A stretch of 64,000 nucleotides of DNA from Leptodontidium sp. MPI-SDFR-AT-0119. Its lineage: Eukaryota > Ascomycota > Leotiomycetes > Helotiales > Leptodontidiaceae. Each line of letters begins with the position of its first letter. Within the stretch, counting starts at the first letter, position 1. Below the pieces are notes generated by a model. That model made no database searches. It saw only the letters and a list, made by a program, of their open reading frames with translations, and had not been told where the DNA came from. The stretch spans positions 2,480,001 to 2,544,000 of the forward strand of contig JAHLEZ010000010.1 in NCBI GenBank assembly GCA_020726505.1. The letters are read 5' to 3'. Positions 34,126 through 45,783 of this stretch are shown one piece after another. A program made the translations under genes and the position numbers.

Positions 34126-35011
34126 ATGCGTTTCCACACCAGCCTCGTAGCCTTACTATACTTACCGTTCGTCCTCTCCATCGACACTTATGAAACAATC
34201 GCCAGTCTCGACGCCTACAAGAGCCAACGCGCCTGCGGCCAAGCTTGTTTCTGGTACGTCGGCGCCGGTGCGGAAGCCTTCGACGTCTTAGGCATCACAC
34301 TCGGCTGCACCAGACCCGTACGAGACTCCTGCTACTGTCGCACCGATGTCCAAGCTGCTGCGGTGACGTATCTCTCGACATGTATCAGCAGTCAGTGTTC
34401 TGGGCCTGGAGTAGTAGCAAACGACATCTCTATGGCGACTAGTATTTATGATAGTTATTGTCAGGGGAAAGGATATACTGCCGATACGAGTCCTGCGAGT
34501 GTGACTGCGACAACAACATCTGGGAGTGGGAGTACAACGGTGACGAAGACGGTGTATACTTCGCTGCCGACGTCTGGTGCTGCACCGAGCAGGAGTTCCG
34601 CGTCAAGTATGTATGGCCTCTTTTTACTCTATGCTATGGTAAGCAAAGCCTGCAAACTCAAAGATATATTCACTAACAAGTATACCTGTAGGTAACATAC
34701 AAACTCCTATGACGTCTTCACCCTCTCAAAGTAAGCTTCACTGAACTTGAATCGGAATACTTGCACTTACTGACCTATTCCCAGCCTCTCAAACCCCCTC
34801 TCCCACACCCTCGACAACTCCACCCTCAAAAGCTGCATCAGGTAGCAACTTGGGGCAAAATGATATCATTACGATTGTGTTTGGCGTTCTGGGCGCATTC
34901 ATAGCTATTGCTGTCGGGATTTGGCAAGGGAAAAGAAGTAATAGCGCCTTGAGGACAATGCTGCGCCAATACCACCGCAACCATCGAAGCGTGAGGGGTG
35001 GGAGTTTATAA
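34126..35011 (+). CDS. CFEM-like 8-cysteine surface protein with C-terminal membrane anchor, 248 aa
   Basis: Exons 34126-34606, 34692-34730 and 34785-35011 join in phase 1 across introns of 85 and 54 bp (GT..AG), giving 248 uninterrupted residues. The order is: signal peptide (MRFHTSLVALLYLPFVLS); a domain with exactly eight cysteines (37, 41, 61, 69, 71, 86, 91, 112), including CxxxC and CxC with a nearby Asp, as in CFEM domains that bind heme or act at the cell surface; a Ser/Thr/Pro-rich stalk (about 120-190); and a hydrophobic helix near the C-terminus (IITIVFGVLGAFIAIAVGIW) with a basic tail. So it is probably a type I plasma-membrane protein displayed outside. CFEM spacing varies, and the call could be a related 8-Cys family. 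The start at 34126 is chosen because it begins the signal peptide. Transposon blocks lie on both sides. Confidence 0.75.
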
Positions 35012-35521
35012 TTGAAATTGCAGTTTAACCTACATTCCCGGTCACTTAAAAAACACACCTAAAAAATCAATTTTTTGACCTTTGCCAACAATGTATTTTT
35101 AGGGCTATGAAAGATTAAACGTATAACAATGTTGCGCGACGATTCGGTAGTCTTTTGGTTAAAGTACGATGAATACATACTCTCCTTAGGTGCTACTATC
35201 TAGATGCGCAATGCCATGATACTGTCTTGATGAATTTGATTCACTGTTCGAAGAGGCACATTTTCTCCTGTTATAGCTCTAAGCTGGTCGAACGATCCCG
35301 AGAATGCCTTCCATTGGTCGTTCTCTCACGTATTCGCAACAACTATTCACTCATTAGCATAGTCTCTACATAAAGAAAGGAGGTGTAACCCTTATACTCT
35401 AGCTAGGAAGAGCTATTGCGTAACATCAAATATGTCTCTATTAGACTGGTTTCGAGAGAAGGCGGTCGCTACAGCACCTCTAGTCCCCGCTGTCCCCAAT
35501 GAGATAAGTTTGTCAACCACT
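35012..35521. other. 3' flank of CFEM-like gene
   Basis: No gene recognised; the minus-strand frame at 35413-35601 overlaps the small ORF below and looks like its shadow. Confidence 0.35.
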
Positions 35522-35704
35522 TTATCCTTGACGGTCCAGCAATTGTTCACGGCTGTATGAGAGTTTTGTCGGCTTCCAACCGACCTGATTTGGACTTCCA
35601 TTCGATGAAGATTTGGTTACACCATAGGTAATCGCTGCGGCTGCTGCCAACCCAAGGCCAAGTCCAATCTTTTCCCCAGTTGTGAGGCTACTATCCTTAG
35701 TCAT
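35522..35704 (-). CDS. possible small hydrophobic protein, 60 aa
   Basis: A minus-strand frame starting MTKDSSLTTGEKIGLGLGLA has an alanine/glycine-rich hydrophobic segment (about residues 12-28) that could span a membrane, followed by a polar basic tail, and ends at 35522. An in-frame ATG at 35773 would add 23 residues of no special character. No family is recognised. Compositional bias makes it look more like a gene than its neighbours, but length and lack of homology evidence leave it doubtful. Confidence 0.3.
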   Translation of the reverse strand: MTKDSSLTTGEKIGLGLGLAAAAAITYGVTKSSSNGSPNQVGWKPTKLSYSREQLLDRQG

Positions 35705-37144
35705 TTGTATATGAGCGGCTACAAAATGGATTTGAATGGTGTGAGTTGCGGCTGGGAATAGATAATGATGCAAGGGCTAGTGAAATCGAACTTGACGGAA
35801 GGTTTCAAGGATGGCCAGAGAAATTTGGGGTATGAGCTGAGGCTGAGTGAAACGTATTAGCTCTTTTTTTCCCCCAGCTTCTGCACCATTCCTTGTGGCG
35901 TGAGGAACACCGAAATGGATAAAATTGGGTACCACCTAGATGAAATCGATTGGATATTCGTGGCTACGCAAAGTCTCCTAGCGCTGAATTTTTGTCCTTC
36001 ATGCAAGCCAGTCGCTTGCATCGAAGCTCTGATTCAACAACGCAGGCTAGTGTCTCAAGTGCGCCACCACCTCACCGCCAAAGATGGAAGTTCTTGTGAC
36101 TCAAGGCTCTGAGAGAAAGGCGTTGCGACGCTCAATAAGACTTGCGCAAAGTGGTGCCGGAGAGCATACCTCAGGCTAGCGGTGACACCAAGGGTACCCA
36201 AAATCAACATTGAAGTTTAAAATTCCCCGGACCTAGGGCCGAACACCGAGAATTGTCGCCAGCGCCACGGGAGGCGAGGATCTTGGACTCTCAGATGGGG
36301 CTTTGCTTGCGACAGACTGTTTGAGGCGCAGGTGGTTCAGCAGATCGTGTTCTTGTCCCTACTTCTGTATCTTGATTTCAATTAGTCTCTGCGCACAGCG
36401 GAGCCAGTGTGGATGAACAGGAGGATACTGGGCCTGAACATGAATCTTGTTGCTTCGTTTTCGAAAAGCTGAATTTGTCGCACTAGAGAATTGCGTGAAC
36501 TTGCTTCGCACTGTGGAACCTGGGGGGTTAAGGAGATGACTCTGCAAAGACATCTCAAAAACAGAAAGAGGACCAAGCTTAGGAGCTACGTGCACTTCCA
36601 ATGCTCCTGCCTCAATAGAGTATCGGAATGGAGATACCACGTAGCTAGAAGACATTTGCCTCATAAAAGCTAGACTCAAGGATTGGAACGACTAAGTAGC
36701 AGCTCCTTGCAGAAGAGACACGTGGCTGTTTAGGGAAACTTTTAGAAGAACGCTACAACTCACGTGAGTTCGTATAATATGCAATATAATACGGTTAAGT
36801 TAGCGTAACTGTAAATATGATATTACTTCACCCCCCACCCGTCTTAAATGTTAAATTCAACGATTTTACAAGGGTTTTTGTAGGGGGTTTGGAGGGTCTA
36901 CATTAAAAGGTAGAACAAGGCTTCGAGCTAACCAAATCATCGTGGAATACTTTAGAAATAACGCACGTTTTACTTACGTGATCCTCTACCGATAAAAGAG
37001 TAAAGTTCTTATGATAAATAACTTAATTTAATTTCGTTTTTATAATATAACTATAATTACGATTACTCTCGTATATAATATAATAAATATTTAAAGCCTT
37101 TTGTGACGATTACACCGCATCCGCGCAACGTCACATAACTTATA
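35705..37144. other. spacer: GC-balanced then AT-rich
   Basis: 35705-36760 is GC-balanced; no frame could be assigned. 36780-37100 is AT-rich, with a tract 'cttcaccccccaccc'. At 37103-37136 a short hairpin with TGTGACG/CGTCACA arms lies just outside the Tc1/mariner-type element. Confidence 0.4.
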
Positions 37145-37310
37145 CAGTCAGACCGCTTCAAACATAGTAAATTTACAAACCTTAAAAAAGTAGAGATTTT
37201 TTTTAATAAAAAGTTACGCTTTATAATATAAAGTTATTTAGCTTCTTAGCTTTTTTTGTTTTATTATGTAATTAAAAAGTTATAGCTAAATATATCACAA
37301 AAAAAAAGGT

Positions 37311-37444
37311 TTTCAAAATTTTTAGCCCCCTTAGCCTTGGCGACGATATAACTTTTTATCACTAGGCCCGATTTAGACAAAAGTAAGTCCGCTAGAACGC
37401 TAACAATTAGGTGCGTAAGATAGATTAAACGGATTTATATAATA
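37311..37444 (+). repeat. subterminal direct repeat, left copy
   Basis: About 134 bp beginning 'ttttcaaaatttttagccccc' and ending near 'tttatataata'. Matches the right copy at 41200-41339 in the same orientation with many transitions. Confidence 0.8.
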
Positions 37445-37587
37445 CAGAAGTTTAAGAATTAATTATTTTCAAAGTTCTAAGGCTTAAAATTAAGCGAGCT
37501 AAAATATCTTTAACTTTAACGTCAATTCTACTTTAATATTATTACGACTACACTACCACGCCACTAATCACTGTTTCTAGAGCTATT

Positions 37588-40504
37588 ATGGCTCCTTCGA
37601 AACATAATAGAAGTGCTACCCACGCTAAATCACCTTTAAATTCGCCTATTCGGCCAATTACAAAGCGGCTTCGTCAACAAACACTAAAATCCTCTACCAC
37701 AGTTCCCCTACCCTTACAGCCGACAAAGCTTATTATTACTTCTACGCCTACTACTTTTAATAGTAGTCAAGTCGACGAATTAAAATACGAAGAAGAAAAT
37801 AGAGTTCGAATACTCAGTAGCGAATCAGAGAGTGAGGAAGAAGAAGAAGATAATAATATAACTCACGGCAACGAGTTTTTAGATCAAGATCTTAAAGAGC
37901 TAGGCCCGAATAGGCTAGACAGGGAGGATATTAACGAATTAAATATTAAGAGAGAAGTAGACGAAGAGATTAAAACCTCTAAGTCCTTTTATTAGTTAAT
38001 AATCGATTCAGATAGTAATTTGAGTATACCTTCTAAAAAAGTAATTAATACGCCAACTCTTAATAAGTGTTTATTTTATTTCTTTTATTATATAATTAAC
38101 TAACTTTTAAATTAGAATCTAAAGGCTCTTATAAGAGTAAATTAGTTCCTCTTAAATATAAGAATCTAAATACTCGCAAACGAGCTAGACGTACTCAAGA
38201 GGAAATAAATCGACAAATCTCTTTACAAAAGCTACCTGAAAAACCTTCGAATCAAAAGCTAATAACTTAATAATCTCTCACCGCTTTTTTTACGCCAAAA
38301 CTTCTACTGATACCTTTACTGTTATTACCTCAAAAAGAAGAAGAAGAAGATATATTCGAAGATATCGATTCTAGCGACGACGAAGATTCTGAATTCGACG
38401 AGCTTATTAAGGAAGAAATAAGAGCTAAAGATAACTCTATTAAGTTAGACGATCTCAACGATATAGAGTTTATTAATAGTGGACGACGTGAGCTCTTATT
38501 AGACTCGCTTATTAGAAACGCTATTAATATAAGTGCCTTGGAGCTTTCGAAGCCATTAAGTTATAAAGAGGTTCTTAACTTTATTAAAAAACGACTCAAT
38601 AATAAGTATATTAAGCTTTTACCTCGCCTACACTTTAATTACTACTTGATTTAAACTTACGTTTAAAATATCTTAAAAAAGAGTCTACGTAGAGGTAGAA
38701 TCGAAGCCTCTTTACTCGTTAGTGAAGCGAATAATCTTACCGGAGGCGGAAAACCACTTGCCCGTAAGATTAGAGCTTTATTTCTTTATTATTAAACTTA
38801 CGAGTATTTACCTCTTAAAACTCGAGGTAGTAAGTAATAAAATCGGTCTTATTTAGATAACGAAGACGTCTTTCGAGCTTGTAGGACTTAACTACTAGCT
38901 TAAAAGCTCGCTATAGTTACACTAAAGGGATTTCGACACGCCCTTAATACACAAATTATACCTCGACTACTCGCTTCCGCTAAGAAAAATAAGAAACCTC
39001 TTTTAAGTAATACTACTGGTATACGTAATAAACTTAGTAAAAAACCAAAGGATTGAAAACCTCTTAGTAAAACAGCTACTTATAAGTGGCTAAATCGACT
39101 TGGATTTTACGCTACTAAAGAAGAGAGAGGAGTATACGTCAATAGTTATAAGAGAGAGGACGTTATCGAATATCGACAAAAAGAATTCCTTCTATAAATA
39201 AAGAAGTTACAGGCTCTTTCTATTAACTACGAAGAAGACACTAATAAAGTATTATAACCTATTATACCTGACTTACCCTTAGGAGAGAAAGAGTATATTA
39301 TTTACTATTACGACGAGAGTTACTTTCACGCTAAAGAATACTCTAAGCGAATTTAACTTGACGAAAATCAACAAAAAATGCCTTCTAAGTCAAAAGGAGG
39401 TCTTATTCACTGCTCTAACTTTATAAGTCTCGAAGGGAGGCTTACGATTAGTCAAAAAGATGCTCGGAAAATCATATACCCGGGGGGGCTACAAAAAGTC
39501 GAATATTAGGATATAAAGTAACTCTTAAAGTAAGTGATAGAGGCTATTAATATATTCGAAGAAAAGCACCTTAATAAGGTAACTGTCTTTGTTTTTGACT
39601 AATTAAGTACTTACGCTAGTAAGGGAAGTAGAGCTTTAAACGCTTTTACTATAAATCTTAGAGAGGGGGAAGCTCCTTTACCTTAAAAGGTAAATTTGAG
39701 TTATACTTTCCTATTTAAGAAGTACTAACTTATTATAAGATATATACTTTCCCCTTAATATTTCAGAGGCTAAGAGAGCTCAGGGGATTAAAGGTACTTA
39801 CTAAGAGCTTAATTATAAGGTTGAGAAGACTATTAAGGTGCCAGTTAAGGGGCACCTTAATAAGAAGCGAATTAAGAAGACTATTATAAAAGAAGTACTA
39901 AAAGGTATTAAACAAATACTCACTAAGAGAAGTTATTTACTACTTAGTAAGTAATTCTTAAAGATTAAATTAAAAATATTAATATTTTATAAGTAAAAAG
40001 TGTCTTATTATTAAGTGTACTAGTAAGGCAAAAAAGAGTTATATTAATATTCCTTCTTAGCCTCTAAGGAAGCCACCTACTTATTGTTTAACGAGAATTC
40101 TCGCTAGCTATAAAGACTTCTTCGAACAAAAATCAACTCTAGAGGAGCTACTCTCGGCTAGAGGCTATAAGTGTCTCTTTATACTAAAGTTTTACTGTGA
40201 GCTAAACCCGATTGAGATATATTAGGCCTATTGTAAGAACCTCTATCGACAGATGCGGAAAGAAACCTTTGACGACGTACGTATATCACTTTTAACTTAC
40301 CCTTTTAGATTTATTTACTTACTTCTTTTATAGGCTTAGCAAGTTGCTTTTAAAGCTTTAAATTCCTGTCCTCTCGATACTTTACGGCGATTTATTAATA
40401 GAGCTCTACGCTTTATAGATGCTTACTGAAAAGGGCTTAGCGTCAAACAAGCAGCTTAGTATATTAAAAAACAAAGTGGCTATAGAATTATATCAGAAAA
40501 GTAA
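37588..40504 (+). pseudogene. DDE transposase relic of the Tc1/mariner-type element
   Basis: The first exon (37588-37995) is an open frame MAPSKHNRSATHAK... with a Ser/Pro-rich start and a strongly acidic stretch (SESESEEEEEDN). Later frames give a helix-turn-helix-like region and the catalytic domain: YYYDESYFHAKEYSKR (first Asp codon 39312-39314), DARKIIYPGG, VFVFD followed by TAA in place of Gln (second Asp 39597-39599), and CELNPIEIY with TAG in place of Trp (Glu 40213-40215), then CKNLYRQMRK. All three catalytic residues D, D, E are still encoded, but stops at Trp/Gln positions break the frame. At least two introns probably separate the exons (about 38062-38115, 39690-39760 and 40278-40335 look intronic). 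Confidence 0.8.
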
Positions 40505-41199
40505 ATGAAGGAATTCGATATAATTCTAAAGGGGAACCTAGTAAAGGTAAATCACTTGGCTTGATTTTATTAGTTAGATTTTGTATTTATTTGCTAGTGC
40601 GGTAGCTAGCTCAGCAGTTATAATAGTGCTTTAAAAAGAATAATAATCGGAATCAGTATTAAATTAGTACGATATTTAATAATATAACTCTAGCTAATAA
40701 TAAAACAATGACTACTAAAGAAATCACTATAACAATTATATTGAAATAACTATTAGTAATGAACTTTAATATAGATTAATTACTTATAGATAAGTGATAT
40801 TTAATTAGCTATAATTATCAAGTGTTGACGTTAAGATAAAGTAAGTAAAATGTTAATATTTAAAAAAAAAAAATATTTAAATATAAAATAAGCTTTAATA
40901 CTATAATATAACTTAAAACACTATAAGTACTAAGCATATGTACACAATAGCTTACACTTTATTCTTTTAAATTATAATATATTATACGTTTTCAATAATA
41001 AACATTAAATATTTAAATTTTTAGTGTATCAAATATCTGTAAAATAAAATATTTAAAATAAAGTAGGTCTGATTAATATTATATAGTTTCTTTTCTTACA
41101 AATGGCTTGATTGTATTTGTCGATGATTTTATAAAGAAAAATAATTTAAAAATATTCACTATAGCCTTTTAAAAACATTAAAATATAAAAAATAAAAAT

Positions 41200-41339
41200 C
41201 TCAAAATTTTTGGCCCCCTGTTACTTGTCTTGGCAGTGATATAAGTATTGAACCCTAAGCCCGATTAGGTTAAAAGTGGGTCCATTCGAACGCTAGCATT
41301 TAGACGCACAATATAGATTAAATAGAATCTTTATAATAT
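41200..41339 (+). repeat. subterminal direct repeat, right copy
   Basis: Same-orientation counterpart of 37311-37444 ('tctcaaaatttttggcccc...ataatat'), ending 39 bp before the right terminus. Confidence 0.8.
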
Positions 41340-41380
41340 GTATTTTTTAAATTTACCGTGTTTGAAGCGGTCTGACTGTA

Positions 41381-43130
41381 CAACCTAGTAGCTCTCGATT
41401 ATATCCCAAAGACTGGATTGAAATGGGTGGGCAATGTCAATGAGCTCAATGCTGGTTAGTTGAGATGAGGCAAAACCCTTCTGATGTCTTAGTGAAGGAA
41501 ACTGGTTCTCGCCCACTTCCTGCCAAAATGCCCTACTTCACCCGACAGCACTATCAAAAGGTTATCACGCCTGTCCCTCTCTCTCGTAAGTCTCCTTGTA
41601 ACGCTCGATTCCTATTTATAATTAAGTACTTCTATAGAACCGACTTGTCGCACTAATCATTACCTGGGGGTTACCATTCACCTCGACTTTTGCTCTTCTG
41701 TATTTATTTAGAGGGTTCGGCAAACCTGGAGTTCGTGGCAGTAAGTAGCTAAGTATTCTTCATCCAAATGTGCTTAAACTACCAGATTGTCTTGTCTTCA
41801 AGTACTAGTCGTGAGCATATGGCAGCTTCATGCCGAAGGGTGACATTTTTGCCAATTCAACAAGTGCAGGTATAAGGGGTCGTACGCCCCTAATCTACAA
41901 GGCTACTGCTGTAGTAGTTGTCTACAAAATTTAGACTAGGAGATACGTAATACAGGTGCTCGATAACATGTAAGTAAGTTACAATGCAAGTCCTAACAAT
42001 ATGCACCACAAAGACTTGCTTTATACTTTAATCCAAATTTTCCTGTATAATATCCAGGACGAGTGCCATGTAGTGCTTTTGAATTGGAATCAATACCCGA
42101 GGCACTACCTCCCCATGATGGCTGTATCATTTATTCCCGTGGTCCGGCGATAATGGGCCATTGATTCCTTTATCTGAGTAGTGATGGAGGTTGCGGCTTA
42201 GGGGCAAAACACTGCATTCAGCTGTCACGCTATGATACACTGATGTTGAAAACGGGCCCCTCAATCACGGAATTCTCTACTTCGAGCATAGACGAAGTAA
42301 GATATCGGATTCGCCTCTGTAAACCTCCATCCACACCTTGAAGGCTGATGTATCGTCTCTGCCCACGATCTGCATGCTTTAGTTTGTCAAGCTTGCTGGC
42401 TAGGCTGACTTCTAGTGTTGGAACCTAATCCAAGGCAGATTTAATCGACAAAGTATGCTCCTCCTGCAGCTGAGAATAACCTTCATTCTTGCAGTAATTA
42501 GGCGGTGTAGATGCCCGGTAGTAAGCCGCGACGGCCGCCAGCACACTCTGGAAGCTGGGAATAGCTTCTACAGGCCGGAGACTATAGATCTAATATGTTT
42601 TCAAATGTTTGAGCTTCGAGGGGTGTTTTTTGACCCTCGCAGTGGGCGTGGGCCGCCACATGACGTTGACGCAAGTCTCAGGCCACCACAATCTTGGTGA
42701 CCAGCAACATGCGCCTCATGCGTGCACAGCAACCCCACCCTAACCCGGCCCCCCCCGGCACTCTATTGCGGGGTTGGGGGTCTCGTACGGCGAGCGCGAA
42801 AGGCCACTGGCTCTGGCACCATTCAAATAATGCAGATTACTAATAATTTGTATGCAAAGGTACATAATATTATGCTGTGCTGGGCGAAGGGATAAGCAAA
42901 TACGAACATGGGCTATTGATTGGCGAAGTGTCCGAAAAAGGGAGAGATCGCCTTTTGTGAGGTGAGAACGCATCATGTTACAACTCAAAATGGAAGGAGA
43001 ATGTCAGGTTTAGCCAAGAATTTTCACTCGGGCCGCGGGGAAGCCTGTCTGGCTCTCTCCACCATTGCCCAGCAAAAATCCCTTGATTTGATTCGGTGGG
43101 AACCCGGTAATTAGTGAAGGTGGACAAGAT
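41381..43130. other. gene-free stretch upstream of the Cys-rich secreted protein
   Basis: Mixed composition. Short forward frames (41465-41656, 42455-42700, 42920-43114) lack recognisable features. A C-rich patch 'cccggccccccccgg' lies at about 42743-42757. Nothing else is supported. Confidence 0.4.
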
Positions 43131-43145
43131 TTGTATAAGCACGGG

Positions 43146-43152
43146 TATATAA
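43146..43152 (+). promoter_or_regulatory. TATA box of the Cys-rich secreted protein gene
   Basis: TATAAA-type core in 'gggtatataaagcc', 83-89 bp before the ATG at 43235. Its position makes the in-frame ATG at 43157 too near to be a usual start. Confidence 0.6.
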
Positions 43153-43234
43153 AGCCTTGGCGGCTTTCAGCTCTTCACAACAGACACCAAGGCATCTATC
43201 TCCTCGAGCTCTTCTCCGTCTCCCGTTACTCAAC

Positions 43235-43923
43235 ATGCTCTTCTCACACTCCGCTGCCGGGCTGGCAACCCTCCTCCTCCTCTTTGGCTCCGCTCTTGCC
43301 CACCCTGAGCCTGTCGTCGCTGAGACCTGCACACCCGTCTCCTACGCCGCGCTCCTCTCCCTCAAGCCCGCCGACCAATAGTAAGTGGATCTTCTCCTTG
43401 AATTCCGGCCGGCTCGCTCCTAGAGCCAAGAGTGTCGAGGAGCACATTGTCTTCTCTTTATTTACAGCTACCGGGACACCGGGATGCCCTCTAAGAAACT
43501 TTCTATACTCTCATGGTCCTCTCAAGTTTTAAAAGACCTGTTTACTAACCAACCACCGGAATAGCCTGCGTATCGGCCCTTCGGGTTATATCGTAAACCG
43601 TATACATAGTTTCGCCTTTATCCTTCTATCTCTCTGTCCTTGTCTAGAGAAGACCCGCTAAATCTGATGTAGTCGACGCCGCCTGTTATGTTTTCCCGGT
43701 TACCAGTCCAGACTTCGCTCCATTCGAGGCTAAGCACACCGCGGCACTCGCCGCCGCCTTAGAGCAAGAACGTGTAAAAAGTGAGAGCCCCCAGCGCCGT
43801 ACACCTGGATGCGGTCAGATTTGTGATTACGGAGACCCGTGCCTGTATCCGTGTTCTTGCCAGTATGCCGGAATTCTCGATATCGGGGATGACTTCGTTT
43901 CCTACTATACCTGCCAAGGCTAG
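43235..43923 (+). CDS. small secreted cysteine-rich protein (effector-like), multi-exon
   Basis: The first exon (43235-43380) begins MLFSHSAAGLATLLLLFGSALA, a strong signal peptide. A clear intron (43381-43467, GTAAGT..CAG) leads to exon 2 (YYRDTGMPSKKLS...). The last exon (43648-43923) is open for 92 codons and ends with a cysteine-rich tail, CGQICDYGDPCLYPCSCQYA then a final C near the stop. The middle is uncertain: a small exon, about 43563-43590 (LRIGPSGYI), appears to lie between a branch-site-like TACTAAC at about 43541 and a GTAAAC donor, but no donor before it is both canonical and in phase. The gene may therefore use a weak donor or be damaged. The family is not recognised. Signal peptide, small size and paired cysteines fit an apoplastic effector or a small wall protein. 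The start at 43235 is supported by signal peptide and TATA box. Confidence 0.6.
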
Positions 43924-44860
43924 GTATAAGATCTTGCGTGCTTGCTAGGGGAGTATGCTGACCATGGGTAGGTGAGCAAGCGGAGGTTGACCGTGGTTGA
44001 AGGTTTCTTTGTGGTGAGGAATGCTTGGAGGCGTTTGGGTGTGCGAGCCTTCTTTCGAAGTCATCAGGGGACATGGCTCTGCGAAGAGTCGTTTAGTTTG
44101 CCTACTAGATTTGTTCTTCACTCAAATGGCCATTGTCACGTCTTGACAATGTCCTGGGTTGTAATACGAATCTTATCAGAGCCACACAATGCTAAATCAT
44201 CTTGCACCAGTTACATTTGACAGGGAATACGAGTCCACGACCGCACCTCAATCTCTCCTTCCAGCTCCTCTGACTCACGCTCCATCCGCACCAGCCGGGC
44301 TCTCTTGTTATTCCTCTTCAATACTTTTTCTTCTGCTCAAGAACTTGTAGTTCGATGACATCTGGTCTAGATGTGTCCTTTGGGGTACGGTAGAAAGTGG
44401 GGGCCTATTTTCGTGAAGCCGAAGGTGAATCTGAATCTGAATCTTCAAAAGTTCAGAGGCAATCTTCTATACCTTTGATAGAATAAGGCAAGTATGTGAA
44501 ATGAGTAGGGTAACGGTTCGCAGCGCAAAGGAGAAACGAAGCTGATAAAATATGTCGCTGGGGAATGCTGATGTGCGGCGGAAAACAGGTCGCAACAGCT
44601 ACCCCGTCAGTGCAAGGTGGGATGAAGGCTATTGGCAGAGCTGGGCGAAGCTGGTTGGGCAATACAACCAAGTCAATAATTGTCGCAGGGAAACAACTTT
44701 GGATAGCCAGTCATTATATCGCGTCTAACCATACCTTGATGTAGACTTGGGCCGTATGCGAGGGCATGGGCCGAAGCGGTATTGTAGTTCCTCCTCAGGG
44801 TGACCAGGGGAGATTAGTAAGACAGCTAGTGGAGCTACTCCCTAATTGAGCGGAGACTTG
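43924..44860. other. spacer without a recognised gene
   Basis: GC-balanced. Short frames on both strands (43972-44220 forward, 44453-44671 reverse) carry no recognisable feature. Confidence 0.4.
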
Positions 44861-45783
44861 GTTAACTGTATGACTTAGTAAATATTATTAGCATTCATAT
44901 TATTCAAAGGTAATAAAGTTACAAGGGGTTGTAGCGCAAATGGTAATGATAATTACAGGCAGTGTAATAACTTAATTAATTAAGACTCTCCTCACTCTCA
45001 AGATCTTAATCACTCGTTATCTTTACTAGTTATTATCTTCACCACCCTGTTTTCGGAATTCTACACACATCCCTTGTGAAGCTTTCAGTGAGAATAGACA
45101 CTAATAGTGCACTTATGTATTCAATTATCTTAAAGAACTCTGCCAAACCCTAATTATATTTAGAAGATCTTACTGAAAACCCTATCGCCGAAGGGGTTCT
45201 CTCTAAGCCCCAACAATTATAAGCGAGTCTTCCGCTACTAAGCTAGCGGTGGATATTCCAACCAAAGACCTCGAAGAAACTTCCTAGTATATTACGAAGT
45301 CCTTAGTAAGAGAATCACGCATCGCGGAATTACTCTAGCTAATATTTGGTGTAGAAACTAGTGCTTCAAGCCGGAAGGAAACTAAATGATTTCGCAGGAA
45401 TTAAATCTAAGATCGATGAAATTCTTATTTAACTCGCACTACTAGTTGCTTATAATCAATCTTTGCACAATGAACGACTTTAACTCATTCTTAAATAAGT
45501 AAATAGTAGCTTCGACTTAAAGGATCTGTTTCTAATATCACATCTCTTCGACCCCTCCCCGAGATCTTAGCTTTAGAGAAGTGGAATCCTCGTTCAACAG
45601 TCGCGTTCGAACCCCACATCAAATACAAGCGAAGCGGTATATGGAGGCCCAGAACACGAGCGTACCGGTTAGGAAGGGAGTGTATTGAAGTAAGAAAGAT
45701 TAGCCTGGTTAGAGCACGCGGCACGTGCCGGAGAGGAGCAGGAGGGTATGAAGGTAGAAGTTTGGGAGCTAAATAGACAAGAA
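44861..45783. other. AT-leaning decayed sequence, possibly transposon-derived
   Basis: Stop-laden on both strands. On the minus strand about 45520-45640 reads ATVERGFHFSKAKISGRGRR, faintly like the ERxFS...RR core of some hAT dimerisation domains. No ends or duplications were found, so this stays a suggestion. Confidence 0.25.

Larger units (their letters stand above)
37145..41378 (+). mobile_element. Tc1/mariner-type DNA transposon, 4.2 kb, TA target duplication
   Basis: The ends are inverted repeats: CAGTCAGACCGCTTCAAACA at 37145 and its complement ending 41378, extended imperfectly by about 12 bp. They are flanked by TA at 37143-37144 and 41379-41380. TA duplication plus a DDE protein with CELNPIE places it in the IS630-Tc1-mariner superfamily. 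It is longer than most members because of a long N-terminal coding region, introns and repeated subterminal regions. RIP-type stops are present, but fewer than in the Gypsy block. Confidence 0.88.

Noticed and set aside
36359..36679. 106-codon minus-strand ORF
   Set aside because: Overlapped by frames on the other strand, with no recognisable feature or splice context.
37103..37136. TGTGACG...CGTCACA hairpin considered as a terminus of an LTR or MITE
   Set aside because: Only 34 bp long and its flanks show no target duplication; it merely resembles the ends of the 160-bp unit at 10224.
44930..44960. A-box-like 'gtagcgcaaatggta' considered as a tRNA start
   Set aside because: No B-box and no cloverleaf could be drawn downstream.
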